A DNA stretch of 64,000 nucleotides, from positions 2,356,001 through 2,420,000 of the forward strand of contig JAWHQI010000049.1 in assembly GCA_033032865.1 (NCBI GenBank), given 5' to 3'. The notes below the pieces were generated by a model. The model was not told the origin of the DNA, did no database searches, and saw nothing but the letters and a program-made list of their open reading frames with translations. The position numbers and the translations under genes are program-made. This document shows, one piece after another, positions 1-11,098 of this stretch. This DNA is from Dactylorhiza incarnata (taxonomy: Eukaryota; Streptophyta; Magnoliopsida; Asparagales; Orchidaceae). Numbering within the stretch: the first letter of the stretch is position 1; every line of letters begins with the position of its first letter.

Positions 1-21
1 AGTAGTCAAATCTGAAATCAA

Positions 22-2574
22 ATGGCCAACAGTGGAATGAAGAAGGAGTTGGGGTCAATGAAGTTGCCTATATGCTCCAAAGAAAACTTTGGCATATGGA
101 AGCAATGGGTAAGGCTATTCATGGAAGCATCAGACCCAAGGATCTTTTTGGCTATCAAAAATGGTCCTTATACCTTTGAGAAAGTCTCCACTATTGACCC
201 TACTAGAAAAGTACTTAAGGAATTTTCTGAACTGACCAATGATGAGTTAGCACTGTACACTATGGACAAGAGAGCCCAAAACATAATTGTAAATGCCATT
301 GATGACACTACATTTCATAACTTGGTACACAGCCAAACTGCCAAGGAAATGTGGGACACATTGGTTGTCTATATGGAGGGAACAACTGAAGTAAGGGATG
401 ACAGAAAGTCACTCCTCAATCAGGAGTATGAAGCCTTCAGACAGCTGAGCCAGGAGAATATCTCCATATGCTATGAAAGGTTCTTTAGGATTGTAAATGA
501 ACTAAGAACCTATGGAACGGTATTCATAGATTATGAACTTAATGACAAGTTCCTTAGATCTCTAACTAGAGAATGGGACACTAAAATCCGTGCAATTAGG
601 GAAGGGGCAAGACTTGGAGAAACCCCCACCCATACACTGTTTGGGAAACTGCTCTCATATGAGATGCAACTTTCTGCAAGAAAGGAGGAGGACTCTTCCT
701 CCAGGGAAACCACAACGGAGATATCTGTTGGTCTCAAAGCTGAAAGCTCTAAGAGGAACAAGGTTAGAGTGCAGTCACCTCCAAGAAAGGCTGCTGAATC
801 TGAGATATCTGAGAGCAGCAAATCAGACAGCTCCTCTTCTGATGAGGAGTTTGCTGCCTTCACAAGGCTGTTCAAGAAGATGATCAAGAGGAAACAATGG
901 AAGAACAAACCTTCCTCCTCTTCTCATCCCAAGAAGGATCATTACAGATATGAGAGGCAACATCCCAAAGGGGACAGGTATGACTCTAAAACTAGTAAGT
1001 ATGTTTCAACTTACATAATTTGCTATTGCTGTAGTAAGCCTGGACATGTCATTGCTGACTGCCCAGTCAAGAGAAAGGAGAGAGGTGACAAGAAGCCTCA
1101 TCACCAGAAGGAGAGGAAGGGAGAAAAATCCTTCTTAGCTAAGAAAGGCAAGAGCTGGAGTGAATCTGAATCTTCATCTTCAGATTCAGATGGTGAGGAG
1201 GCATCTAACTTGGGGCTGTTTGCTGATCAGGAAGAAGAAGACTATCCTGCTACCAGGATAAGAATAAGGGCCCCTCTATCACATTCAGATAGTGATGAAG
1301 AGGAGGATGAGGTCACTCTTGATGACCATGGGCTGATGGCTATAACTGAAGATGAGGACAACCACAACAATTCAATACATGAGCAGGTATTGATACACTG
1401 CATTTCTTCTTCCTCTGATTGTGAAACAGGTCCAGAATCTGAATCTCCTCCATCTAAAGTTGGAAATGAATCATATTCTGAGGAGGATGTCAATCAATTG
1501 ATTGATGAGTATGGTGCACTCCTGGAAGCTCTGAAAAAGAGCAAAGTGCTAGCCAAGAGGCAAGCTCAAGAAATTGCTTCCCTAAAGCAATCAAAATCTG
1601 AGTGCATTGAGCATGCTACCCAGCTATCTCTAATGAGCAAGGAGATTGGCAAGCTAAGGGGAATGTCAATCATCCATGTGGGCACCATAAGCCACAAGAA
1701 CAAGATCATTAAGGATCTTGAAGAAAAGCTTCTCAAGGAGAGGATGCTGGTGGCTAAGTTCTCCAAGCCCAAGACAGTGCTGCCTATTATTGACACCTTC
1801 AACTCCCATGACATGAGAGGTGTTGGTTTCAACAAAGAGGCAGCTACTAGCAACACTAAGGGAAAGGTCAAGGACTCAAAAGAATCTAATACGTCCTTTG
1901 TGAAGGTTTTGATGCCCTCAAACAAGTATGGCCAAGAAAGTATTCATGGTCACTTACTAAATGGAAGTTCCTATAACTTGAGCAAGAATGCTCACAGCTA
2001 TGGAAATAGAAAGGGCATGGGATTGAGTGCAATGAAAGCTCCACATAAGGAAATACAAACGGTCCAACCTGGACCATTTGTGTTTGGTGTCTCAGCACCC
2101 TCAGTCAAGAACATGGAAGCAAGCTCTTCCAAATATGCTTCATCAAAAAGCAAGACTGCTGTCAAATCTGTTGACAAGACCTGCTGCCTAGTGTCTGATT
2201 CCATCAGATCTTGTATGACTGCCAAGTCAATGCAAACTGAGGCCATCAGGACAAAGAGCAGCAAGACTGTCCACAGATTATCCTTCAGTCAGATTATTGC
2301 TGAAAGAAATAGGAAGAATGGTGATATCTCTTCTGCTGAACATGTACAAAGTGCTGTACCAATTCAAAAAACTGTTCAGAAAAGGAGATACAATATTCCT
2401 GATTGTTGGTGCTGTGGCAAGGTGGGACACTTTGCAATTGATTGTTGGCACAACCCCAATGTGCCAAAGGCAAGGACTGAACCTCAAGCCAAACCAGCCC
2501 TCTCTAGGAATATTCCCTATGATGTTAACATGAACCTAGGACCCAAAGTCAGTTGGGGTCCTAAGGTACATTAA
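22..2574 (+). CDS. gag: Gag polyprotein of SIRE-type copia element, long form with two CCHC zinc knuckles
   Basis: This 850-aa open frame would encode the structural protein that packages element RNA in cytoplasmic particles. Residues about 15-225 have the plant copia gag fold (UBN2/DUF4219-like, with the early IWKQW stretch). Knuckle 1 is C334, C337, H342, C347. Knuckle 2 is C795, C798, H803, C808. Acidic Ser/Asp/Glu tracts lie near 225-280 and 380-480, and a probable coiled coil near 485-590. The start ATG at 22 is the first in frame and precedes the conserved N-terminus. The frame is intact although the downstream pol is broken. The protease lies in another frame beginning just after the stop. 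Confidence 0.85.
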   Translation: MANSGMKKELGSMKLPICSKENFGIWKQWVRLFMEASDPRIFLAIKNGPYTFEKVSTIDPTRKVLKEFSELTNDELALYTMDKRAQNIIVNAIDDTTFHNLVHSQTAKEMWDTLVVYMEGTTEVRDDRKSLLNQEYEAFRQLSQENISICYERFFRIVNELRTYGTVFIDYELNDKFLRSLTREWDTKIRAIREGARLGETPTHTLFGKLLSYEMQLSARKEEDSSSRETTTEISVGLKAESSKRNKVRVQSPPRKAAESEISESSKSDSSSSDEEFAAFTRLFKKMIKRKQWKNKPSSSSHPKKDHYRYERQHPKGDRYDSKTSKYVSTYIICYCCSKPGHVIADCPVKRKERGDKKPHHQKERKGEKSFLAKKGKSWSESESSSSDSDGEEASNLGLFADQEEEDYPATRIRIRAPLSHSDSDEEEDEVTLDDHGLMAITEDEDNHNNSIHEQVLIHCISSSSDCETGPESESPPSKVGNESYSEEDVNQLIDEYGALLEALKKSKVLAKRQAQEIASLKQSKSECIEHATQLSLMSKEIGKLRGMSIIHVGTISHKNKIIKDLEEKLLKERMLVAKFSKPKTVLPIIDTFNSHDMRGVGFNKEAATSNTKGKVKDSKESNTSFVKVLMPSNKYGQESIHGHLLNGSSYNLSKNAHSYGNRKGMGLSAMKAPHKEIQTVQPGPFVFGVSAPSVKNMEASSSKYASSKSKTAVKSVDKTCCLVSDSIRSCMTAKSMQTEAIRTKSSKTVHRLSFSQIIAERNRKNGDISSAEHVQSAVPIQKTVQKRRYNIPDCWCCGKVGHFAIDCWHNPNVPKARTEPQAKPALSRNIPYDVNMNLGPKVSWGPKVH

Positions 2575-2585
2575 ATTTTGTGTTG

Positions 2586-2942
2586 CAGGTTAGTTCAAGT
2601 ACCATTCTCAACCAAATACGGTACTTGGACAGTGGGTGCTCAAGGCACATGACAGGAACTAAGAATCTTCTAAAGGATTACCATCCAGTGAAGAATGGAC
2701 CCAAAGTTATCTTTGGTGGATCTGAAAAAGGAGTCACCAAAGGATATGATATGATTTCAAATGGCATAGTCTCAATTACAAGGGTAGCTTATGTTGAAGG
2801 GTTTCAACACAACCTTGTAAGCATAAGCCAACAATGTGACTTAGGCTATGTCATTGAATTCCACAATGACAAGTGCTTGATCAAAAAGTCTAATAACTTG
2901 GAGACTATTCTCTCAGGCACTAGGAGTGGAAATGTTTATTGA
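2586..2942 (+). pseudogene. Aspartic protease domain of SIRE-type copia pol (fragment)
   Basis: This segment encodes the retropepsin-like protease that would cut the Gag-Pol polyprotein. The catalytic motif is seen as YLDSGCSRHMTG, the usual copia form with D-S-G. The frame differs from gag, so expression would have needed a frameshift or readthrough, or an indel has broken a formerly continuous frame. A TGA just after GNVY (about 2941-2943) separates it from the integrase, which continues in the same frame. The ORF is only about 120 residues, normal for the domain itself. Confidence 0.75.
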
Positions 2943-3918
2943 TTAGACTTCATTTGCAATTATTCTATCTCCTATGTGTGTCTTGTAGCTAATGAAAGTG
3001 AGTCACTTTGTGTCCAATGGCACAAGAGACTTGCCCACATTAACTATAAGACAATGTATAGATTATTTTCTAAAGACCTTGTTAGAAATAGTCCTAAATT
3101 AAAATGTGTTAAAAGTGGTCCCTGTCATGCTTTCCAAATGGGTAAGCAAACTAGGACTACCTTTAAATGTATTGGCTCCAAGGATACTGAAAGGTGTTTA
3201 TACCTATTGCACATGAACTTGTTTGGTCCTTTTCCAATTCAGAGCCTAGGTGGGATGTTGTATACTTTGGTAATTGTAGATAATCATTCAAAGTATACAT
3301 GGGTATTCTTCCTTAAGAAGAAGTCATATACCTTACATGTCTTTATAAATTATGTCAAGGCTATTCAGAATGATCTACAATGTACTGTGGTCAGGACAAG
3401 AACTGACCATGGCACAGAATTTCAATCTGAAGCCATGACAAAATTTTATCAAGAATTTGGTATCACCCAAGAGTTCTTCTCTCCAAGGACTCCACAGCAA
3501 AATGGTGCGGCTGAGAGGAGGAATAGGACCTTGATAGAAGCTGGGAGAACATTGCTTAGTGACTCCTCACTCCCAGAATACTTCTAGGCTGAGGCAGTCA
3601 ATACAGCCTATTATGTTCTCAATAGAGCCTCCATCAATAAGGTCCTTGGGAAAACTCCTTATGAGATTCTGAAAGGCAAACAACCTACAATTTCCTACTT
3701 TAGAATCTTTGGTTGCAAATGCTACATTCTAAATAATGGAAAATCTGAATTAATAAAGTTTGCAGAAAAATGCAATGTGGGGGTTCTTGTTGGGTATAGC
3801 TCACATAGTAGAGCTTATAGAGTTTATAACAAGAAAACCCATGTTGTAGAAGAATCTATGCATGTTATATTTGATGAGACCAGCCTTCTCTACAAAGAAT
3901 GGTCTAGTTCTTCATTGT
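2943..3918 (+). pseudogene. Integrase of SIRE-type copia pol, interrupted by stops
   Basis: This would be the DDE integrase that inserts element cDNA into host chromosomes. The zinc-binding pre-integrase region starts at WHKRLAH (near 3017). Its following Cys pair is not standard: CHAFQMGKQ shows a single Cys where C-x2-C is expected. The catalytic core keeps an aspartate in RTDHGTEF and the glutamate in QQNGAAERRNRTL. The first catalytic position reads HMNLFGPF, with N where D is usual. A TAG at 3585-3587 stands where the family has tryptophan. The same frame then stays open through the integrase C-terminal region to about 3918. Positions 3919-4144 are a frameshifted, degenerate linker to RT. 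Confidence 0.75.
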
Positions 3919-4144
3919 AACAGGAAATGAAGAAGGGATGCATGAGCTGACTGTCCAAGACAAGCCCAGCAGCAACAACACACAGACAGCTGCTGCAATT
4001 CCTGAAGAAGGAGAGTTACAAGATGAAGTCATAGCTGAACCAGTGGAATAAACACAGCCACCAGATGACCCTCTTCCTGCTGCTGCAAGGCACCTGAGAG
4101 ATCATCCAAGAGATCTAATAATTGGGGATCATACCCAAGGCATA

Positions 4145-5594
4145 TTGACAAGAAGCAGAGCTCATAATGAAGCACTATTCCTGAGCTTCCTTTCTCAAAT
4201 GGAGCCCAAGAAGTTTGAAGAGGCCAATCAAGACACCTTCTGGATTAAAGCAATGCAAGAAGAGCTTCTACAATTCAAGAGATGCAAAGTATGGAAGTTG
4301 GTTGCAAGACCTCAGGGACACAATGTGATTGACACTAAATGGGTATACAGGAACAAGCTTGATGAGAATGGTACAATCATCAAGAACAAGGCCAGATTAG
4401 TAGCCAAAGGATACAGGCAAGAGGAAGATATAGACTTTGATCAAACCTTTGCACCAGTTGCAAGGTTGGAAGCAATTAGGCTATTCCTTGCCTATGCTAC
4501 CCACAAGGGGTTCAAAGTCTACCAGATGGTTGTCAAATCAGCCTTTCTCAATGGAGACTTGAAGGAAGAGGTATATGTTGAACAACCTTCAGGTTTTGTG
4601 CATCCAACCCTAACTTCTCATTTTTATCTTCTTAGGAAAGCACTATATGGTCTCAAGGAAGCTCCAAGAGCTTGGTATGAGACTTTGTCCAACTTTCTCC
4701 TCAGGAACAAGTTCATGGGGGGAAAGATTGATAGCATATTATTTCTTAGGGAAACAAGGGGCAAGTGTCTCTTAGTCCAAATCTATGTTGATGACATAAT
4801 CTTTGGGTCTACTGATGACAACCTCCGCAAGAGATTTGCCAATCTAATGCAGGGGGAGTTTGAAATGAGCAGTATTGGTGAGCTCAAATATTTCCTTGGG
4901 CTCCAAGTGAAACAGACTGATGATGGAATTTTTATCTCCCAGACCAAGTATACTAAGGAGCTCATCAAGAAATTTGGGATGGAATCAGCCTCCACCATGA
5001 GAACACCCATGGGGTCCAATGTATCATTAGACAAGGATGAAAAGGGAAAGGCCTTTGGTGAGTCCATGTACAGATGTATCATTGGATCCCTATTGTACTT
5101 GACTGCTAGTCGGCCAGACATTATGTATGCTACATGTGTTTGTGCTAGGTATCAAGCCTGTCCTAAGGAATCTCACTACACCTCTGTGAAGAGGATATTG
5201 AGATACCTTAAGGGCAGCTTGCATCTTGGCCTGTGGTACCCTAAGAACAATGACTTTGAACTAACAGGCTTTTCAGATGCAGATTTTGCAGGTTGCAAAG
5301 AAGACAGGAAGAGTACAAGTGGATCTTGTCAATTCCTAGGGAGAAGATTGATATCTTGGAGCAGCAAGAAACAAACTAGTGTGGCAATATCCACAGCTGA
5401 GTCTGAATACATTGCTGTAGGTAGCTGTTGTGCACAGCTCCTTTGGACACAACATCAGTTGGAGGATTACAACCTCAAGGTAAGGGAATCTCCTTTGTAT
5501 TGTGATTCATCCAGTGCAATATCTATTGCTAAAAATCCTGTATCTCATAGCAGGACTAAGCACATTGAGATTATATATCATTTTATTAGAGAAC
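4145..5594 (+). pseudogene. Reverse transcriptase and RNase H of SIRE-type copia pol, split by CACTA insertion
   Basis: This part copies element RNA into cDNA and removes the RNA strand. RT fingers and palm begin near residue 30 ([10 protein letters not shown]). The YVDD box is at 214-217. The first catalytic aspartate of the palm, normally in YQMDVKSAF, is valine (V129), so polymerase activity should be lost. RNase H keeps D378 (SDADFAGC), E419 (TAESEY) and D454 (YCDSSSA). The frame runs into the CACTA terminus at 5595 and stops a few codons later at 5611. The missing C-terminus lies at 23847-23983. The frame differs from integrase, so at least one indel lies between 3918 and 4145. Confidence 0.85.
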
Positions 5595-5850
5595 CACTAC
5601 AAGAAAATTGATATTTAGTGACGAAAACTTTGTGACAAAATATATTTCGTCACTAAAAACATATTTTTAGTGACGAAATATAGTTCGTCACTAAAGACAC
5701 GTCTTCAGTGAAGAAAAAAATATTTGGTCACTAAAGACGTATCTTTAGTGACTAAATATAAATTTCGTCACTATAGTTAATTTTTCTACAGTATTTAGTG
5801 ACCAAAAATAATTTAGTTACTAAATTATTTATTTAATGATCAAAATAATT
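5595..5850. repeat. CACTA left terminal and sub-terminal repeats
   Basis: The terminal CACTACAAGAAA is followed by about eight alternating direct and inverted copies of a word close to TTTAGTGACGAAAT, such as TTTCGTCACTAAAA and TTTAGTGACGAAATAT. In En/Spm elements sub-terminal repeats of this kind bind the element-encoded TNPA-type protein (family knowledge). Paired copies can fold into hairpins. Confidence 0.85.
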
Positions 5851-7181
5851 AGTTAATAGTTATAAAAAATTTTAAAAAAAATTCATAAAATAATCATTTA
5901 TCCTCAAGTGGAGAACTAGATCCCGTGCCCTCGTTGACGTATTCTCATCCAGCAAAGTTCTACTAGCGAAGGTTCCCATAACCCGTGCCCTCGCCGACGT
6001 CGCGCATTCGTCATTTTTGGTTCTCGCCGTCGATTCGCACAACCTTCCGCGGGAAGTACTTCTTGGCGGTGGTCTCTAGCGGACTAAACCAATAACGCCA
6101 ACAGATCGCTGACATCGTCGTCATCGCTCGAATCTTAGGCGCCTCCCTAGTCGTTCCTATTCTCCAAGTTTACCGTAAGATCTCCCCTTATCTTCAGCAA
6201 GTCTACCCTTCATCACGATCCTCTTTTTCTTTCCGATTAGGGTTCCTGCTGCTATTGACTCCAGCGACATCGACTTCCTCAACCTCAGAGTCTAGATCTA
6301 TTCTGCCTTGCCATCCATTTCCTTCGACATTACTTTCTGTTGCACTGCATATTTTTCGGATTTAAGGTATTTCTATGGTTTCAAATCCGTTGAAGTCCTC
6401 AACCTTTGACTGCCTATTTGACTCTTTCTCTCCCTCCTTATTATGTATTTTTAATTGCATATTTTTACAGAGAAATTGCTGCAGATTTATAATCTTTAAA
6501 GCTTATTGTTCCAATCATTTTCCCTGCAAAGATTTCATCATTCGCTGATTTTTATTTGTGCTGAATTGGTAAATTACATTTTCATAGTTTTAGAAATTAT
6601 GAGGAATAGAATGTATTTTCACTGATGATTTATCTATTGCATTAAAAATTACTAGAGTATGGACTTCATAACTTTATTTTTTGTACTACCAAAATTGTAT
6701 TTGAAATCTGGCAAAATTGTATTTTACAGCCCTCCTAGTATTTGAAATCTGCCAAAATTGTTTAAGATCAGTTTAAGCACAACTCGAGGAGCAATCTGTT
6801 AAATGACAGCTTACTTGTTTAAGACATAAAAGGTTGTAGATGGAATTTTCCTATGGTAAACACCAAGTTACTTGTGATAAAAGTCAATTCTATGGGCATG
6901 AAAAATAATCATTAGCATTCTCATTTCTGAAATATGCTATAATGTTCTACATATATATATGTGATGATATGGTGTAGGCGTGTAGCCGCTGTGGAAGGGG
7001 TGTAGAGGTATCTATGAAAGGTTTATTAGAAGGGCGGCAAGGTAGTGAGAAGCTTGCGGTGGCGAGGAAATCTGGTTCAGAAATGATGTTTTCTTATGTG
7101 TTCAGTCCTTTTTGTTCATGATGAAAGCATACAAGTACCATTATATTTTCTTATTTCTAGATTTAGTTTTCAATGCATATA
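5851..7181. other. CACTA interior, left part, non-coding with 5'-UTR-like stretch
   Basis: There is no long ORF. Positions about 5920-6430 are C/T-rich and GC-richer than their surroundings, with a repeated phrase (CCGTGCCCTCG at about 5924 and 5982), and resemble a plant 5' UTR or first exon. The rest is AT-rich. Short exon-like words occur near 6975-7070. This may be a captured host gene fragment, but I do not recognise it. Confidence 0.4.
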
Positions 7182-7705
7182 CACTACAACATAATTGATT
7201 TGGGGCTGCGTTTTTTCTGTGGCGCTTTTAAAAACGCCACCATAAAATTTATATTTCACGGCGCTTTATCAAGAAAACACCGCCAATGTTTTATTTGAAC
7301 TATGGCAGCATTTTTTAAATAGGAGTCGCAAAACATTATGATTTTGGGGCGCTTTTTACTTAAAACGTCGCGAAACATTCCCGATTTTTCTATAATTAGG
7401 TAATGGAAGACATAAATAGAGATGCTACTACTTGATGAATTGAATTACATGACTCCTACCTATATTATCTCTTCTCTTGTGAATTGTTTAGATCCCTTCC
7501 CCGGTGTTTAACTTTTATCATTCCATTGCTATAACTCTGCATCAACCCCTATTTTTCATATTTTTAATTACTCAAATTCTTTTCCCTATAAGATTGTATA
7601 GTTGAACTTCATCAAGAAGACAAGTTTAGCCTTAGTTGGTTGGAGAACTTCATTTACCCTAGGGTTGGGTTATCAATGAAAAAAATGTGTTTGTTCACAT
7701 TCTTA

Positions 7706-7866
7706 GGGCCTGTTCAGGCGGCTGTGCGAAACTGGAATTGGATTTAACCAATTCAATTTCTGGTGTTCGCCCAAAAAGAAATACATTGAAACCAAATATG
7801 CAACTATGAAGTATATTGAATTTATGTTCTCTCCAATTCATTCAAACCATGAAATCATACATGCCC
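7706..7866. mobile_element. Tourist-like MITE (PIF/Harbinger type)
   Basis: This 161-bp segment begins GGGCCTGTTCAGG and ends CATACATGCCC, so the ends are imperfect inverted repeats (GGGCCTGT against GGGCATGT). It is flanked on both sides by TTA (7703-7705 and 7867-7869), the usual PIF/Harbinger target. The interior is AT-rich with a small palindrome (GAATTGGATTTAACCAATTC). It is too short to code. Confidence 0.65.
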
Positions 7867-8430
7867 TTAGTTTTGCCAACAATTCAAATTAGTCTAGCTC
7901 ATAAAAAGGTTTGTGTAGATTCTTAATTTGTGAAAGAAGCATGCTACTTTATTTTTGTATCTTTTCTTGTCTTGATTCCTGTTTAGTGCAATTTAATCAG
8001 AAGTAAAATTTCAATTGATATTCAGGCGGTTATATGGCAATTTTTGTTGTTTGACATTTTCTTTGGCAAGAGCTTTTTCTTTTTAGCTTTTCATCTTCAT
8101 AATTACAATTTTATTAATGTTCTAAAAACACTCTTGCAAACATAAATTTTTTTTGTACTATTTAGTTAAATGCTCTATGGATAGTAGTGTTAGCAAGCTA
8201 TACATGTTTCTTAAATAACAATGTTTCGATGTAGGTTAGTAGTGTTATCAAGCTATAAAATAATGTTTTATTTATTCTGCATCATTGATCTTAGTTAGAC
8301 TTTTTCAATGTAGGTTTCTAAACGTCTCGTATAATTGTATGTTCTGTTCACAGCTCCTGTTATGCTTAGTTGGTTTTACATGGCAGTTAAAGGACAAAGT
8401 CTTGCGAGAAAACATTGCACAAGTTTGAAG

Positions 8431-8685
8431 ATACATGGCTGGAGAAGAGACCAATAGAGCTAATCATAGGAAAAGGTAGATCTGTATCTTCTGTTTATTT
8501 TTTCTATACTGAAATGTTATAGAATTGGGATCTTGAATTGCAATCATTATTCTCTCCATTATAGTACCAATATTTTTCTATACTGAAATATTTCTGAATT
8601 GCATTTACTTTTCCCTTTTGTAGGGCTATGAGCAAAAGCATGCTAATGTCAACTCTTGAGTTTCTGATAAAACTTAATGAGGTAA
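8431..8685 (+). other. Exon-like segments inside the nested CACTA-like element
   Basis: A short open stretch starting MAGEETNRANHRK ends at a GT just after AGGAAAAG (about 8475). A second begins after TTTTGTAG (about 8624) and reads AMSKSMLMSTLEFLIKLNE before GTAAAGC (about 8681). Both have good splice-site context and more balanced base composition than the flanks, so they look like two small exons. I do not recognise the protein. They may be a captured gene fragment or a relic of an element gene. Confidence 0.35.
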
Positions 8686-9635
8686 AGCATAGCGCAGACT
8701 ACCTACATATATGGTTCTGTTTTTGTAAAGTGTCTTATGTGCTAAGACAATGATTTACCTGGATATTGCTGAAACATTCACTTTAGTTATCGAAGTTTTC
8801 CTTTGAAAGTATGCTTCATGCAGTGTTAAAAGACATTTTTTCATGTTTATTGTGTGGCCTCAGGTGATAGATCTCAAAATTGTTACTGTTAGAAGTATGA
8901 TCTAGCCCCCCTGGTCTTGAAATATAATATATTTTTTTTATTCATAATCATTTTTAAGCCTGCTGAAATTTCTACTTGTTTATACTAAATATGAACTTTG
9001 ATATTAATCTACTTCTCTCCATTTCCATTAATAAATTTTGTATAATTTTTTAAATAATGGCTGTAGAATTGGTGGCGCTTTTTTTTTAAATGCCAAGGTA
9101 ATTTGCGGCGCTTTTTAAAAAAATGCCGAGGATTCTTGTATTCGCGCTTTCTGAAAAACGCCGCAAAGTTCTACCGCGACGATCCAAATCGCGGAGATTT
9201 TGCGGCGTTTTTTAAAACGCCGCAGAAGATTCCGCTGCCCTCCAAAAGCGCCGCGAAAGGAAAAAAATCGCCGCAGTAGCCCAGTTTTGTTGTAGTATAT
9301 ATTTGTATTAATTAAGAAGAGTTTTCTCCAAGGGGGCTTCCACATCGACGAATAAGCAAGATTGGAGCTTATGGAATAAACAAATAATTATGCAATTGAA
9401 TGATGAATCCATTGATTTGTTATGTTCCTATCTTGATATATATTGCTGTTATTTCTCCTCGAAATGTAAGTGCATCATTATTTGCTTTCTTTTAGTCATC
9501 AAGTCAGAAAATTGCTTTTATCTATTTTTACTGATCATTCTTGGAATAGATTGGATTCTTCCTATAAGTAATTTTTTGTGGTTTTGATCAACCGTTTTGG
9601 TGCAAATATAGGTAAATTGATGATTTTTCTTCTTT

Positions 9636-9821
9636 GAAGAAAGTGCAACTGGAGGAATCCTGAGGGAGTTCCTGGCAAAATATGGAATATGGCAAAATAC
9701 TGTATCCGGTGAAGGAGAGAGGTTGGGCCTGATGAACAAGGAGCACACAAAAGCTATTGTGCATGATTATGAACTGTCAATGACGTCGGAAGAGAATTCC
9801 ATGCAACCGTTACTATGGTGA
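9636..9821 (+). other. Exon-like open stretch in CACTA interior
   Basis: This 61-codon open stretch lacks an obvious start. It includes GGILREFLAKYGIW and GLMNKEHTKAIVHDYELS. It follows an AT-rich, intron-like sequence and ends with TGA. Composition and codon use look like real coding DNA against the AT-rich surroundings. Smaller candidate exons follow near 9927-10005, 10065-10125 and 10250-10280, each with AG/GT-like borders. I do not recognise the product. It may be a transduplicated host gene (Pack-CACTA style). Confidence 0.4.
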
Positions 9822-10368
9822 ATTAGAGCTATCATTTATAGGTTTTTCATATTTTTTTATGTGATGAAAAAAATAACCTTCACTACCTTAGATGAAAATT
9901 TGCATGTTTTTTTTTGTATATTGCAGCTTTTTTTTCCTGGACATGTTTGTGAAAAAAATCCCAATTTTGGCTGAAGTTTCTCTCATCCAGGTGGTCACAA
10001 GCACATCCTTTGCCTGGGGTTAATCATCTTATCATACATATTCATATACATGGCATTCCACTTAGGCTTGCTTATGACTCAATGAAAAGGCATATGGGAA
10101 CAAAGATCTCTCACCAGCAAGGTTGTCACTTTCTTTGATTTCCATAGATTATCTGCTCCTCCATTAGCAACAATTTAATTTTAAATTGAATGTGTTTTGT
10201 GTTCTAAGAGCGCATGTTTAATATTCTTGTTATACTATTATTCTACAGATATGTTCGTTGCAGATGCTAGGTGTCTCTCGGTAATTATTCAATTTTCTGT
10301 TGTTTTCTAGCATAAGTTGTCTTTTGTACTAGGTGCTTGATATCGTTATTGTTTTGGGGGTATTGTAG

Positions 10369-10527
10369 TTCCTCCGGCGTACTACGCGCAATTATATTGA
10401 AGGAGGCTTGGATTATATTGTTGGACTAGTGGAAGAGGCGGTAAAAAGGAAGAGCCCAAGAATGAAGGACCGAAGGAGTCACCGAAGAAGGCAAGAAGGA
10501 CGAGCCCGAGAAGAAGAAAGAGATTAA
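10369..10527 (+). other. Exon-like terminal segment, basic C-terminus
   Basis: After a TTGTAG acceptor, 52 codons run open to a TAA, reading FLRRTTRNYIEGGLDYIVGL and then a Lys/Arg/Glu-rich tail. It could be the last exon of the gene suggested by 9636-9821, since the order and strand agree. The AT-rich DNA after it (10528-10796) resembles a 3' UTR. Function is unknown. Confidence 0.4.
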
Positions 10528-10796
10528 TCCTCTTGAGCAGATTGTTTGTATATTATAGTTTTTTTTCATGTATTGAGTTTAATAGAGATAAAAGCTCTAT
10601 TGATTTGTATTGAGGGGTTTGAACTATCTCCCATCTTTTTTACTATTAATAAAAATATATTTTCATTGAGATTCTCTTACAAAATTAGATATTCTATTTA
10701 TTATTGTCTCTTATCTTGTAATTTTTTTTATTTCTATTTAATGGCAAATAATGAATTTATTTAAAATAAAATTTGTGAATAATTATAAAATTATTA

Positions 10797-11098
10797 GTGA
10801 CCAAAGTTTTGGTCACTAATTGGACATTTAGTGACGAAATATTTGGTCACTATAACATTGAACAATTAGTGACGAAAATTAGTTGTCACTAAAAATATAC
10901 ATTTAGTAACGAAAAGGAGTGGTCACTAACTATTTACATTTAGTGACGAAAATTAGTTGTCACTAAAAACATACATTTAGTGACGAAATTTAATTTGGTC
11001 ACCAAATACATTCAGTGACGGGCCTTTTGCAACCACTTTGTGATGGATTAAATTTGGTCACTAAATATCTATAGTGACCAAACCACAATATTTAGTGA
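10797..11098. repeat. CACTA right sub-terminal repeats, left part (interrupted by Athila)
   Basis: This stretch has about ten copies of TTAGTGACGAAA or its complement (for example GGTCACTAAAT), mirroring those at 5595-5850. The array is cut at 11098 by the Athila LTR and resumes at 23803 for the last 44 bases before the terminus. The five bases AGTGA at 11094-11098 are repeated at 23803-23807. Confidence 0.85.

Larger units (their letters stand above)
7182..9296. mobile_element. CACTA-like non-autonomous element with GC-rich hairpin ends, nested in the CACTA element
   Basis: The left end is CACTACAACATAATTGATTT. The right end, read on the - strand, starts ACTACAACAAAACTGGGCT, so the terminal base is lost or merged with the flank. 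ATA lies directly outside both ends (7179-7181 and 9297-9299), a plausible 3-bp duplication. Both ends (about 7200-7400 and 9060-9285) hold repeated inverted words of the type GGCGCTTTTTAAAACGCC, which form strong hairpins. The interior is AT-rich and carries a MITE and short exon-like segments. No transposase was seen. Confidence 0.7.
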
